From assembly GCF_036373705.1 (NCBI RefSeq), contig NC_089850.1, forward strand, positions 33,962,233 through 34,026,232: DNA of 64,000 nucleotides, written 5' to 3'. The notes beneath the pieces were generated by a model that saw nothing but the letters and a program-made list of their open reading frames with translations, ran no database searches and was not told where the DNA came from. Below, one piece after another: positions 33,401 to 45,640 of this stretch. Source of the stretch: Amia ocellicauda (taxonomy: Eukaryota; Chordata; Actinopteri; Amiiformes; Amiidae). Within the stretch, counting starts at the first letter, position 1. The number at the start of each line of letters is the position of its first letter. Position numbers and translations under genes: made by a program.

Positions 33401-36400
33401 GAGGTATATAAAATGTCTTCAGTTACATCTATAGTTATACTTGTCAGATTGTAGTTGCTGTATTTACTTTAAAAAAAAAAATACATTAAAATACTGTATT
33501 TTCACCCCCAGAACCCAACCCTCCCATAGATGAAGTTATTCTTACACAAGGAGTTGTAAACCGTTTTGTAGAGTTCTTAAAAAGAAGTGAAAATTGTACA
33601 TTACAGGTATGTTGCCTTCATTGTTCTTAAAAAAAGTGATAATGTGTTGCTTCTTTCAGTGATAGAACAGTAAACGGCTACATTTAGTAAATAGTCTTGT
33701 TTTCTGTATATTTTTCAGACTCTAATGTAGTACTGTACTACAAATTTGCATGTGTTCAGTTGAAAATGCTTTTAAATACATTTTGTATGACATTTATTAA
33801 AATTATTTTTAAGTATAGGGTACTGTGCAAGTTTTAGGTAGGCAACGGGTGGTCACACCAAATATGGATTTGATGTAGATTTTTATTCTGATCACCCACT
33901 TTGCATTTAGTTAATTGATAAGTATAATCTATTAACATGTCTATTTTAGAAAGCATTCTTACTTTACAGCATTTTTTTACACCTGCCTAAAACGTTTGCA
34001 CAGTACTATACATACATGCTATATTGCCAAAAGTAATGGGGCAAGCCAAGGTCACCATCACTACCTTGATTTTGACTTAAATATTTTGGTGAGGAGCCAT
34101 ACATCCGTTTATTAAACTGCAAGTGTAGTAGTGGTTCAGGGATGGCAACATATCAAATATGTACTTGCCTGCTTAGAATCATGGCCTAGATCCATAGACT
34201 AGATTTGTGATGAACTGGAACAGCAAACCAGAAAGCCTGCAAATACCAATTATTTCATCTACACTAGAAACCTGCACAAGGAATGGCACAGTAATCCCCC
34301 AGCCATCCATCCAATAGATTACAACAGTAATTAAGGGCAAGGGTATGCCTATACTATATGAAATATATTATGAACAGCTGTCCTTAGTAATTTTCCAATA
34401 CTTTTGTTGATATAGAGGATATTCACACACAGTTAATTCACTCAAGTAGCATTTTACTGTTTCTACTGTGTCCAAGTTAAATTAATGCATGCATTTACAT
34501 CAGTACATACAGTTTGGAAAGGAAAAGTGCTTAGAGCACAGATTTATTGGTTGAACTGTACAGGGTATTTGCATTTAAAATGTTATGCTTTGTTTTTAAC
34601 ACACAATTAGTACCTAAAATGTTTTATACTGAGCTCTAGGAAGTGTATGTAGTTTCTAAAATATGACCCTTCCCTGCTGTCAGTGGGACATTATGAAGTA
34701 ATGTTTCAAAGTATCGAAATGCATTTCACATGTTTGAAGAAGTATCAGTCTTTCACTACAACTTTGAAATGTTAAAAGAAAAATAATAATTTGGGTGAAT
34801 TTACAGTTTGTATGCTTGCATCTTCTATGATGCACAGCCCAAAACTACCAGATTCTGTATGTGTTACTGTCTGATCTGTGATAGAACTGCTAATTGAAGT
34901 CTGCGTGTGTGTGTATGTGTATGTTTGTTTGCTTAAAAACAAGGTTTAATTATGTCATTTTATCTTCCAGTTTGAAGCAGCATGGGCATTGACAAACATT
35001 GCATCTGGAACCTTTCTACATACTAAAGTGGTTATTGAAACGGGTGCAGTCCCCATTTTTATAGAGCTTCTCAATTCAGAATATGAGGATGTACAGGAAC
35101 AGGTAAGTATTTGTGACAAAAAAGGATAAACTATTGACCTTAGTTGATCTGTGTAGTTTTGTAGTATTTCCTGTTAAGTCAGGCACAATTATAAGTAGTA
35201 AAATAATTTGACCTGTTTCTCAGGCAGTTTGGGCCCTGGGCAATATTGCTGGGGACAATGCAGAGTGCAGAGACTATGTGCTGAACTGTGGAATACTTCC
35301 ATCTCTTTTACAGTAAGTGCACTTTATATAAGCCAAATCTATTACATATGAGAAGTTCAGTACAGCTCTGTGCACTGGTGTATGTGTAATGAGTTCTGCT
35401 CCTACTCCTACTAGCAAAAATAATCATAACAACCTTTACCTTTAAAATATTTTTTTTTTCCATGTGGCTACCGTTCAGACCTAACTGTGAAACTGGAATA
35501 TATAGCACTTGTGGTGGCTGGAGGCCTGTTCTGTGTGGCTTTGTTGTGTTGAGTTAAATTTCACTGTAGTGGTGAGCTGAAGACTTTTGAGCCACTATTA
35601 CTATTGCATAGTATATTGTTTGCTGCCTGTATTAATGCTTTATATTCATAGAAATTAGAACATAAGAATTGAGAAGTAATTTTAAATATGCAAGTGCAAA
35701 ACCACTTACTGTATAGGTGTTTTAATTTATATTAACATTAAATTCTTTCAATAAAGTACTTATTTTGTATTTATACATCTTTAATAGATTGCTTACCAAG
35801 TCAAGTCGACTTACAACAACAAGAAATGCCGTGTGGGCTCTATCAAATTTATGCAGAGGAAAAAATCCCCCTCCTGATTTTACAAAGGTAGGTTACCAGA
35901 GTACATTGATGGGACAGATTTTAATTGCTCACTTTTCTTATTTGCCTCTTCAGTTGATGGCAATTGACATTTGAGATGGATGCTTTAAAGAATACAGTGA
36001 ATTCCTTAGTAAAGGGATTCTAAACGTCATACCATTTTGTTCTGGCATCAACCAGCTGTTTTGCGACAACGATAAGTAAATGCTGGTAATTTCCACAGTG
36101 CATATAGAATCAGTGCATAGTAGTACACTCATGACAAAATATCTAGACTGGAAATATTAAGACTAATAATGGCAGTCCAGGCAGACTCTGAATCAACATT
36201 TTGTCATTGTTTTGTTTAAATTAAAATGTATTAAATAGTTTTCTTTGTAATTTAGAAGTTAATGTTTGTTAATCATATAGATTTAAAAGGTCCATGAATT
36301 ACACAGCTTGGTTACTCACCCTGACTCAGTTGTAAATGTTTCCAATTGTTCTTCCATAGGTATCACCATGTTTAAATGTACTATCGAGACTACTGTTCAG

Positions 36401-38518
36401 CAGTGATCCAGATGTTTTAGCAGATGCATGCTGGGCTTTGTCATACCTCTCCGATGGACCCAATGACAAAATCCAAGCAGTTATAGATTCTGGAGTATGC
36501 CGAAGATTAGTGGAACTTCTAATGTAAGCGGACTTTATTTTTAAGTTATTTCAATGTAACTTCTCCAAATGTATTTTTGTTATTACTGCTGTGTGGTTCA
36601 TTTAGAAGTTCTAGATTTGGAATTCACAAAAGTATTATTCTTGTCACTATACAGTATTATATTTAAAATGTTATGTGTCTTTGACAGAAATGTCTTTACC
36701 TTAAATACCTTCTATCATTTGACAGGCACAGCGATTACAAGGTGGTTTCTCCTGCTTTAAGAGCAGTAGGCAACATAGTAACTGGAGATGACATTCAGAC
36801 TCAGGTAACCTTTCACAAGTGTGCTTACCATATGGTCAATTTTGAAGTTAAATTCTCTTTGTTATTCTCTGGGGTTTTGTCTTTTGTTTTTTACTGACAC
36901 TTGGGGATGCTCTCTTCTCCCTTATATAAACCACACATTTGTTTAATTATGGGCCTGATTGTTAATTATTTGTTATTTTATTCTAGGTGATTCTTAATTG
37001 CTCTGCATTACCCTGTCTTTTACATTTACTGAGTAGTCCTAAAGAGTCTATAAGGAAGGAAGCCTGTTGGACAGTATCCAATATTACTGCAGGGAACAGA
37101 GCTCAGATTCAGGTAATGAATTACTTTCCATAAGTTAACAGACTTGTATGTACTTTTTCAAAATGGGTATTTAAACTTGTCTAGTTGGATAGAGCAGAGA
37201 TTCACAAAACAGTCCTGGAGTACCTCCTACCCTGATGGTTTTTGTTCTAACTGAGCTCCTAATTACTTAATTGAATCATATATTGCATTGCTATTTGCCA
37301 AAATGAGAACATTGTTTTTACTGCAGCCACCATCTAAACAATATTTATACCAGCCTCTTGACCAGAAACAAATTCTCATCATATTCAAACATTTGTTTCA
37401 CCTGGAGAACTATACCACAGAAATAATTTTCAACATGTGGGATAAATAGAGTATTGTGCAATGGTTTAGCTCATGAACTGGTACAAATTGTTGGTCATAA
37501 AAACACACACACACACTCACACAACAATAGTTTCTGCTGAGAAATAGTTCTGTAGTTGGTTCACCCCTTGTTCATACAATACATTAACAACTGTATGTTT
37601 GCATTTTCAGGCTGTAATAGACGCAAACATTTTCCCAGTACTAATTGAGATCCTTCAGAAGGCTGAGTTTCGAACCAGAAAGGAAGCAGCCTGGGCGATT
37701 ACCAATGCCACCTCGGGAGGAACTCCTGAGCAAATAAGGTATGGTAAATAAGCCACTTATTTATAAGGGCTGCAGTTTTATTCACATGGGCTTGCCAGAT
37801 CACCTAAGAGCCTTACACTTCAATGGGGAATGGGTGTTGCTTAAAATAAATGGGTTATTTCAACATAAACAGTGCCTTCAAGTTGTTTTATTCATATTTA
37901 ATATTTTATTTTCTTGTCTGAACAGGTATTTAGTGTCCTTGAATTCAATCAAGCCACTCTGTGACCTCCTTACAGTCATGGACTCTAAGATCGTTCAGGT
38001 TGCCCTCAACGGGCTTGAAAACATCCTCCGACTGGGAGAGCAAGAAGCCAAACAGAATGGCTCAGGCATGAATCCGTACTGTTCCCTTATCGAGGAAGCA
38101 TATGGTAAGAGTTGGGTTGGTTTGGTAATTTGTCATTACTCATTAAATCCTGGTTATGTATAAACCTCAATTGTAATTTGATTACTCCAGTTTGGAGTTA
38201 GTCTTTGGAGAAAGGTAATATAGAATGGGTTTCTGCTAAGCTCGCACCCCAAAACTTTCCTTCATACCTTACACACAAGGGCTAAGATTAAAAATACTTC
38301 TTGGTAACTAATAACCATTTTGACCTTTAGGACTGGATAAAATTGAATTCTTACAAAGCCACGAGAATCAGGAGATCTATCAGAAGGCCTTTGACTTGAT
38401 TGAGCACTACTTCGGTGTGGACGTGGAGGACTCCAGCATCGCCCCCCAGGTGGATGAGGACCAGCAGCAGTTCTTGTTTCCCCAGCAGGAAGCCCCAATG
38501 GAAGGATTCCAGCTTTAA
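30452..38518 (+). CDS. kpna5: Importin subunit alpha (karyopherin alpha 5)
   Basis: Importin alpha binds classical nuclear localisation signals in cargo and hands the complex to importin beta for nuclear import. Coding exons are 30452-30455, 32296-32429, 32685-32786, 33204-33303, 33512-33606, 34971-35102, 35224-35312, 35788-35887, 36360-36523, 36726-36804, 36987-37112, 37611-37738, 37926-38104 and 38331-38518, giving 539 aa, the length of human KPNA5. The N-terminal importin-beta-binding domain is clear ([10 protein letters not shown], then [12 protein letters not shown]-type basic cluster). About ten armadillo repeats follow, with the invariant NLS-pocket Trp/Asn pairs (for example [36 protein letters not shown]). 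The tail is acidic and ends EGFQL. The first exon gives only ATGG, so the reading frame starts MDTMASP, paralleling human MDAMASP. The protein could also start at the ATG at 32301. Position next to ZUP1 favours KPNA5 over KPNA1/6. Confidence 0.96.
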
Positions 38519-40230
38519 CTTCACCCCCTGGTCAACCTGAAGCCCTTTCAGTTATTCGTGCACCAGGCTCTCCATGTTGTCGAAGGTGAACGCTCTACTT
38601 TGTGGGGTGACACCAGAACCACAAAAGAAAAAAAAAAAAAAGAATTTAGAAGTCTAAATGTGAGGCAGCTCAAGCACCGTTTGGGTGGATTTTCTTTTCT
38701 TAGGGCAACACTTAGCATTTCTATTGCATTACTTCTATATTTTGCCTTTGATTTTGGTTTCCCCTTAGTGTGATCTGTTAACCCTACAATAGCAGCTAGG
38801 AAATGTATATACATATGTAAAGCTTTTTTGTTTGTTTTTGTATTTTACATAGTCATATTAAAACTGAAACTGTTTAACACTGGTATCTGCACATTAGCCT
38901 CTGAACCCCTTCAGAATGTAAACTACCTCTATCACGAACCAACATTTTAAATAGGATTACAAGAATACATGTGCATCGTGGAATGATTAAGGATACATTC
39001 ACATCAAGGTGAATTCGAATGTAAAAATGTACAATAAAAAGGACATACAATAGGTATGTATTGAACCTGATTTCAATGAACAATAGAGACTGGATTTCTC
39101 TTATTCAACTGCATGGTTTATTTCATGCTTTGTTTATAAAAGTTACAGCAACATATTTTTTTTAAACCATTCAACCTTATATCTATAGCTGATTCAGAAT
39201 TAAATATATATATATATATATATATATATACCAGTATGATAACACCATTTAGAGTTCAAACTTGAAAAGAACAACTGCACTTCATTGTCATTTTTTAAAT
39301 TGAAAATTAGGATTTGCATGGTTTGTACAGTATTTTGACCATGCATTTGACATTCTCTATTTACCTTATTTATTCTGTTGAAAGAATCCTTCTGCAAATT
39401 AAGACTTCTTTTGAATAACTAAAGTACAACATACTGCTATGCAGCAGTGCCACTAAACATTTTTGTTTGCTGAAAGATATTTGCTATAGTTAAATTTCAT
39501 TGCTTCATTGCTGTTCATTACTTTATATTAAGGTAAAAGGCAGAACAGTAGACAATTTTTTTTTAATGGATTCAGTTAGTAACGACAGAATATTTGCTTT
39601 CAGATGTATTTATTTTCTATTTTTTGGAATGATCTCTTAATAATTTTGTTTCTCCTGAGACTGAAGCTAAAACAATGAACTTGACTTTATGGATGTGCAT
39701 GAGCCATGGCTTCATTAGCTACTATAATACTCCATGCATTTACAGTTTAGCTATATCAATTTTAGTTGTTAAATATTTATAAATGCTTTGTATATTATAT
39801 ATACATTTAAGCAAAAAAGACTTTGTAAACTATAAAAACATATAATCTAAGTGATATCGATATCCTAGTCATTGTTTAATTTGTTATTGATAAAATAACA
39901 TTGTCTTCCTTTAATTGTACTTTGTGACCTATTACTTTAAATCATTGCTTAGATGATTTTTTATCTGTTGGATATCGATGTCAAAGTCATTTTCTTGGGC
40001 TAGCTGTAATTTATATGGGTAACTTAATATTTGGAATGTAAAACGACCGTCATCAAGAACAGTCAAAGTTTTAGTTTGGTTTTGTTTTCTCTCATACTGT
40101 GAAAGTGTAATATTTTGTTTTACACATTAGCTAACATTACCTTGTATCATCTAATTAATGTAAAATTTAAATTTATAGGACTGTTTTGGAAAAAGAAATG
40201 CACAAATAAAATGAGTGCAATGCAGTGCTT
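38519..40230 (+). other. Probable KPNA5 3' UTR
   Basis: AT-rich sequence after the stop codon has poly-A signals AATAAA near 39034 and at 40205-40210. The second is followed by a GT-rich stretch. A TA run (about 39205-39230) lies within. No other gene is visible. Confidence 0.5.
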
Positions 40231-40879
40231 TTATAACTGCATATTGCTTCTTGTTTACTGAGTTTTAGTGTCAAGTATACCTCACCTTTAGAGTTGCATT
40301 GTCAATGTTATGAGTAACTCAACAAAGCAGAAAATGTGAATTTACATTACAATCCGTTTTTACATTTTACTTGCTTTCTTCCCCACATTGTGTGGGGAAA
40401 TTGGTCTACTATCAGGTTATGACTACTGTATATGCACATTGCAATTCATCTTTGTGTTATGAATTTATTTCTAGAGGTAAAGTTAATTTATTGGAAAATT
40501 ATAATTATTTACTGATGCCTAATGAGCAGTGGAAACACGCTACTCAAATTGTGATTAAAATATTATCAGTTTAAAAGTGAGGATGTTCTCATAATTTAAA
40601 GCCAAAAGTTACACCATAGTTTAAAATTAATTATATATTTGTATGCACTTACTATAACTTTTTATCTGTTTTGAAACATGAGATCCAACCCTGTCATATT
40701 TATCAGCTATGGCATAGCCTTTTTACCCCCATGTGTATGCAATTAAAAGCATAATTGTTTTTCTTTTATCTACTTTATTTTTCACCCTACTGTTGAAATA
40801 CACATTTTCGTTTCTGTGCATGTTGTGTAATATGATGAGTTTAGTTACATATAAGAATAGACTTGGTTGATACATTTAT

Positions 40880-40881
<2 letters not shown>

Positions 40882-40948
<67 letters not shown>
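40882..40948. repeat. (TA)n microsatellite
   Basis: An uninterrupted TA run of more than 60 bp in the KPNA5-GPRC6A intergenic region, with no transposon inside it. Confidence 0.95.
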
Positions 40949-40953
<5 letters not shown>

Positions 40954-41853
40954 ACATATAAAAACGTTAACACATTCAATCATGTATAGTTTTGTAATAT
41001 TTTTCATGTTTATACTAATTTAGTTTTTTTCACTCAAAATGTGAGGTGCATAAATTTTGTATTTTTGCTTAAAATACTGTTTGTGGCAGCAGTCGGGTCT
41101 GCTGTAGCTGACCTCAGGACTGCATTTTCAGCCAGTGTTGTTTCTTAATATAAAAGAGAGAGAGGGCTGCCTCATGATAGATTGTGAGATTTCCTGTGTC
41201 TGTAATAAAGCAATCAAAACACCATCAAATGGTATCTTTGACTTCGGAATGTGGAAAACAGCAGGATTTCAAACAAACAATAACATTATTTCACCAAATT
41301 GTTATTTTGAGTTATACAGATTAAAACAAAATGGCCAAAGATGAATACACCTGTATTTCATGTGTAGTTAACCTTTAACACTAGTAGGCACATTGCATAG
41401 GCAGATTGTCTGATTAACTGCATTAGAATACCTTGTGGTCTTCCACACACACACACGCACACTTTCAATTCTACATTGTCATTTGTTCTACAAAACCCAG
41501 GTTAAATTATGTAACCATAAACCTAATGAAAGCTTGGCTGTTTTCACAATACACCATCTGGGTTGAACTGTCTAGTAGTGAAAGCAGCTCTAAACGGTAA
41601 TTGCTCTAGCCCTCGGTGGTAGATGTAGGCAAAAAGTATTAAAATACCCCCACCCCCCCCATATTGTTTATAGATCTATTGCATTTTTTTCATAACACGT
41701 AAAATGATGTTAAAGTTATTTGAATAGATGTAGGTGCTTCCTGTAGCCTTTTAATCAATTTATGAGCATTTCCTTCACACACCCAACTCTAGTTTATGTT
41801 GCTTGTGATTTTTTTAACGTTCGTGCCACTAATTTTCTATTTAATTGAATTTA

Positions 41854-42986
41854 GGGCCCAGTTGTTCAGAAGTAATCTGATCGGATTTCGGCTATTGGAT
41901 TGGATCAAATCTTCAAAATGGTTGTTCAAAAGAAAAAAGGATTCTGAAATCTGAAATTAGATCACTTAATCCAGTCTTTGATCTGGATCTTACCTTCAGT
42001 ATGTGTTGTTCACAAATGTTTTGTTGGATTGAGATACTTTTGATCCAAAAAATCAGGATTATCCTGATCCCAGCAGAAGGGTGGATTCAGGGTGGATTTC
42101 AGGAACAAAATGTAATAAAACTTTAAAATTGGTCAAATAATACAACATTTATATCATGCAGTATATATACATTTATATTTTGCACTTGGATTTGTTTAAC
42201 CGTAGAAAAAGTAGACATTAGACTACCTATTAAGCCTTTCAGTACAGTAAAGTTAAAAAATAATATAATTTTAACTGTCATTCATCACTGTATATTAATT
42301 ACAATGACACAATCATCAGAGATGAACCAGTCAAAAGTAGTTTCTAACAATTTCATCCTTTATTGCACGTCCAGTCAGTCCCTCATTCTGAGAGAACGCC
42401 GGCTGGTCTGGGTCTTCAACAGGATTAGGTGCATCATAAACAGAGAGGGACATTGCGCCTGGCAGCGATGTTGTGCATTACAATACAGGCAACAACTCTG
42501 AACGTTCTTTATTTTGTTAACTATTGGACATTTGGCCTTTTTATGATTTAAAACACATGTTCAAAATATCCACAATGTATTTGTGAATAATGTATATTTG
42601 TTTTTATTTATTTGCTGTGGGTCAGATGAGGGGTCTGACTTTAAATGAAACTGAAAATAGAAGAGGATGTTTGTATTGTTTTATTGTGCTGTTTTCTGTC
42701 TCTTCAAATAAAAACACTTCAAGTGACCCCACGCTGGCTATTCTACCTGTTGTTCTTTACATAGCTAGTAGCCTACATTATGATATGTAGTCCCATTTAG
42801 AGCACTGGTAATCCGGATTTGGTAATCTTGAAAAGTTTGTATCTGGATCAGGGTGATCCAATCCAATGTTGCTTTGAAAAACTGCCACAAAAGTAAGAAG
42901 GATTACCTGATCCTGGATAGCAAAAGATGGGATTTCCAAATCCAGATCATTTTGATCCACACTAAACTTTTTGAACAACTGGGCCC
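41854..42986 (-). mobile_element. Harbinger-type DNA transposon, internally deleted
   Basis: The element is bounded by GGGCCCAGTTGTTCA at the left and TGAACAACTGGGCCC at the right, an inverted pair. TTA precedes the left end, as in the 3-bp target site of PIF/Harbinger elements, but the right flank no longer matches. On the - strand around 42350-42500 the sequence encodes ACIVMHNIAARRNVPL followed in a shifted frame by LTGRAIKDEIV-like residues. That is the typical carboxyl end of a Harbinger transposase. The rest of the transposase is missing, so the copy is non-autonomous and decayed. Confidence 0.68.
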
Positions 42987-43439
42987 TGGAGATTGTGATG
43001 GCCCAGCAAAAACTGATTTTCTGCTCCCTTATAAATTTGATCATTACTTAGATGTGTGCTTTAGATTGTCATCCTGCTGCAAAGTCCAAAAGCCATAAAG
43101 ATATGTACATCGCTAGACAAAAACTAAACAAATGAAGGAAAACATGCAGTAAACATGCCTTTCATTGCTTGTTTTGTGGTCATGTTACAAATGTGTGTTC
43201 TGCTGGTACAGAGGCCCATCTTACTGATCACTGCTCAGGAAAATCGGTGCAGATTCTGCTTTGAATCTTGCTGAGCATGAGAGCAACACTTGTCCCCAGA
43301 AGCAGTTTTGATAAATCTGCTGTATTTATAGCAAAGTCACTGATTCATGACATCGCAGACGTGTAACAGCTACTTAATATTAGATTAGCAGAACAAACAA
43401 ACATACACACAAATAATAATTCGTAGTACAAATTGAAAG

Positions 43440-43735
43440 CATCTTACATTTTACATCCAGTACTAGGTTCTGTACAGTTAGAAATAAGTAATTGCTTCAT
43501 AATTACGTGGCAGGTATCACTTTAGGGAAGAGGAACAAGTTATATGTATTTGATGATGACACAGATTTTGTGTCACCATGATATAAAATTATTAAATTTA
43601 ACACAGGGTTACATAATCTCTGACACAATGGCCAAACAATGGACAACTGAAAAGAACAACACGAGTCTAGATGCTCATCTTACCTTTGATGACACTTGTA
43701 AAGTATACTTTTGTATTGCTACATAACAAATTTCA
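43440..43735 (+). repeat. Unidentified exon-like module, copy 1
   Basis: This segment shares order and sequence with 45255-45640. It has a TATTTGATGATGACAC block, then about 70-200 bp later ACAATGGCCAAACAATGG leading into a short open frame (MAKQWTTEKNN...FDDTCKVYFCIAT, 43629-43726). I do not recognise the peptide. No splice context is convincing. It may be a non-coding repeat duplicated with GPRC6A flanks, or the remains of a small gene. Confidence 0.5.
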
Positions 43736-44149
43736 TTACAATTATTTATTTCTTTATTTATTTGTCTGGTTTACAGATGTTGAATTTATTAGACCTTTTA
43801 TACATCGATTGAGTACATTGTTTGCTATTGTTTGTCAGGCGTCTTCCCTGGCTTTTGCTATTGGCTTTATTCGATATAATGTGCCTTGCCTCCTCATATC
43901 CAATAATAGTGAGCTGTTGGGTAGCTGTTGATGTGGTAAAATGTAATAATACATGTGAAGGGTTGATATAGGGGTAGGCCTACATCAAATTTTGCCCCGT
44001 TGAAAACTGCTTTTTGAGCTGTGCTTGTTATATGTACAAATTGACTGGATGCATATGTGTTTTTAATATTGCTATAAATTAAAAATATTCCTCTTAGGGT
44101 TTTCATTGGTTTTATTGTGCTAGTCTCCTCCACTGGAATAAAAACAGAA

Positions 44150-45060
44150 AATGTGTCTGAGACCCCTGAACCCAACCGCAGCTCTACCGCTGAGCTCCTC
44201 CTCCAGACACCAGGTGGCGCTGTGAAGATTCTAACTACGCACTTCCGCTCAAATCTGAGCCAACTGACGTACTTCCTGTTTCCGTCTCCGCACATCGGCG
44301 CAAACACTGGAGCTGGCCGAACTGTTAGCGCTCTCAGTCCGTTTTTCATTTTGATTACTTTGATGAAATACACGTATTTCACATTTGCACGTTTTAATGT
44401 GTTGTCCGCCTCCAGTCGCGGTGCAGTGCGCTGTGTAACCGGGTAGCTGATCCCGGGACAGTGCAGGCGAGGGGCGCAAGTGTGATTTTAATCCGCAGTG
44501 CTGATCCTCTCCGTTGTTTGTGTGTTGTATGTATTTGAATTGAGTTTAATGAGCAAAGACCTGTGCATTTTATATATAGTGTTTAAAAACAGAGCCCATT
44601 CGGATAGGTCTGTCCGACAGGATCAGCTACCTCGTCCTTAGCAGCGGCACAGCAATAGTGTTGAAAAACCGCTGGTGGCCAGTGGAGACAGGTGCTTTAT
44701 GTCTGACGGGATGAGCTGCCTGGTGTTTTCATTCAGGGCAGCCCGTTTTTTCCAGGCTGCTGGGCCGCTCGTCCTGATCGGGAAGCTCAGTTTGCAGGAT
44801 CTGTGCAGAAAAGCTGGTGCTTCTACCCAGTGAAAGCGCTTGTCTCGACACACCCCTCCAAAATGGCATCGACGTCCTGCCGTAGAGCGCAAGGAGCACT
44901 TTTAATTAGATCAGCTTTTGTAGAGGATGAGTGCCGAGCGATCACGGTGTTGATTTGCATCAGTCGCAGGTCTTCTGTCTGAGCGCTATATTCGGTCTGC
45001 ACGGTGTAACTGGCCTGATGCACAGTCACAGTACCGCAGGCTATATGTTTTGCTAGTGGC
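44150..45060. promoter_or_regulatory. CpG-rich island, possible promoter or insulator
   Basis: This is the only CpG-rich, GC-rich stretch between KPNA5 and GPRC6A. It contains ETS-like sites (CACTTCCG near 44240, ACTTCCTGTTTCCG near 44270) and a CTCF-like core ACACCAGGTGGCGC (44207-44220). Open frames on both strands are unrelated to known families. In human, FAM162B lies in this interval, but I could not find a FAM162 coding exon here. What the island serves is unknown. Confidence 0.4.
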
Positions 45061-45165
45061 GCTTTCCTATACTCGCAAATATCGGCAAATCTGCTGCTAC
45101 GACGTTATATGCAATTTAATGAATAAGTAATCCTGTTGTCTTCGTTTTATATACTACATTATTAT

Positions 45166-45240
45166 GCAGAGATCCCCAACGCCATTGGTGCTGTGGACTA
45201 CAGTCAGATCCCCATCAAGGCACCCTCAGGACCATGAAAT
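45166..45240 (+). mobile_element. Harbinger transposase fragment
   Basis: The + strand encodes EIPNAIGAVDYSQIPIKAPS and then stops. This is the well-conserved first catalytic aspartate segment of PIF/Harbinger transposases (xPxVIGxIDxxHIxIKAP). Only this segment remains. Confidence 0.7.
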
Positions 45241-45254
45241 AATTTCACAGAATT

Positions 45255-45406
45255 AACGTACAGTTGCTTATATATTTGATGATGACACGGAATGTGTGTC
45301 TCCATTATATAAAATAAATACAACCCTCTGGAATCTGCGAGACAGAGTTGTACACTGTTAAAAACCTGACTGATGATTTTATTGATCTATCTGTGGAAAA
45401 TAATTA

Positions 45407-45438
<32 letters not shown>

Positions 45439-45640
45439 AAACAAATAATAATCAACAGTTAACTAGGGTTGGATAATCTGTTTGTCACAATGGCCAAACA
45501 ATGGACAATTGAAAAGAATAACACGAGTCTAGATGCTCATGTTACCTTTGATGACACTTGTAAAGTATACTTTTGTATTGCGACACAACACCCCCCAGGA
45601 TTCATCCTGAAACATTTTAAATATCTAAAAAATGATGGAC
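45255..45640 (+). repeat. Unidentified exon-like module, copy 2
   Basis: Matches 43440-43735: a TATTTGATGATGACAC block, an inserted AAT-type microsatellite (45411-45436), then ATGGCCAAACAATGG opening a frame of about 52 codons (45490-45645) that extends copy 1 with QHPPGFILKHFKYLKNDGH before a stop. A third, more diverged copy lies at 60340-60560. The sequence downstream (GAATGGAGGATGTGATGGC and following) is also shared with 60500-60560, so this module belongs to the GPRC6A downstream duplication. Confidence 0.5.

Noticed and set aside
43894-44479. Frames of 76-162 aa around the CpG island as a possible FAM162B or other gene
   Set aside because: The peptides show no FAM162 features and no paired splice sites. 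They look like chance open frames in GC-rich DNA.
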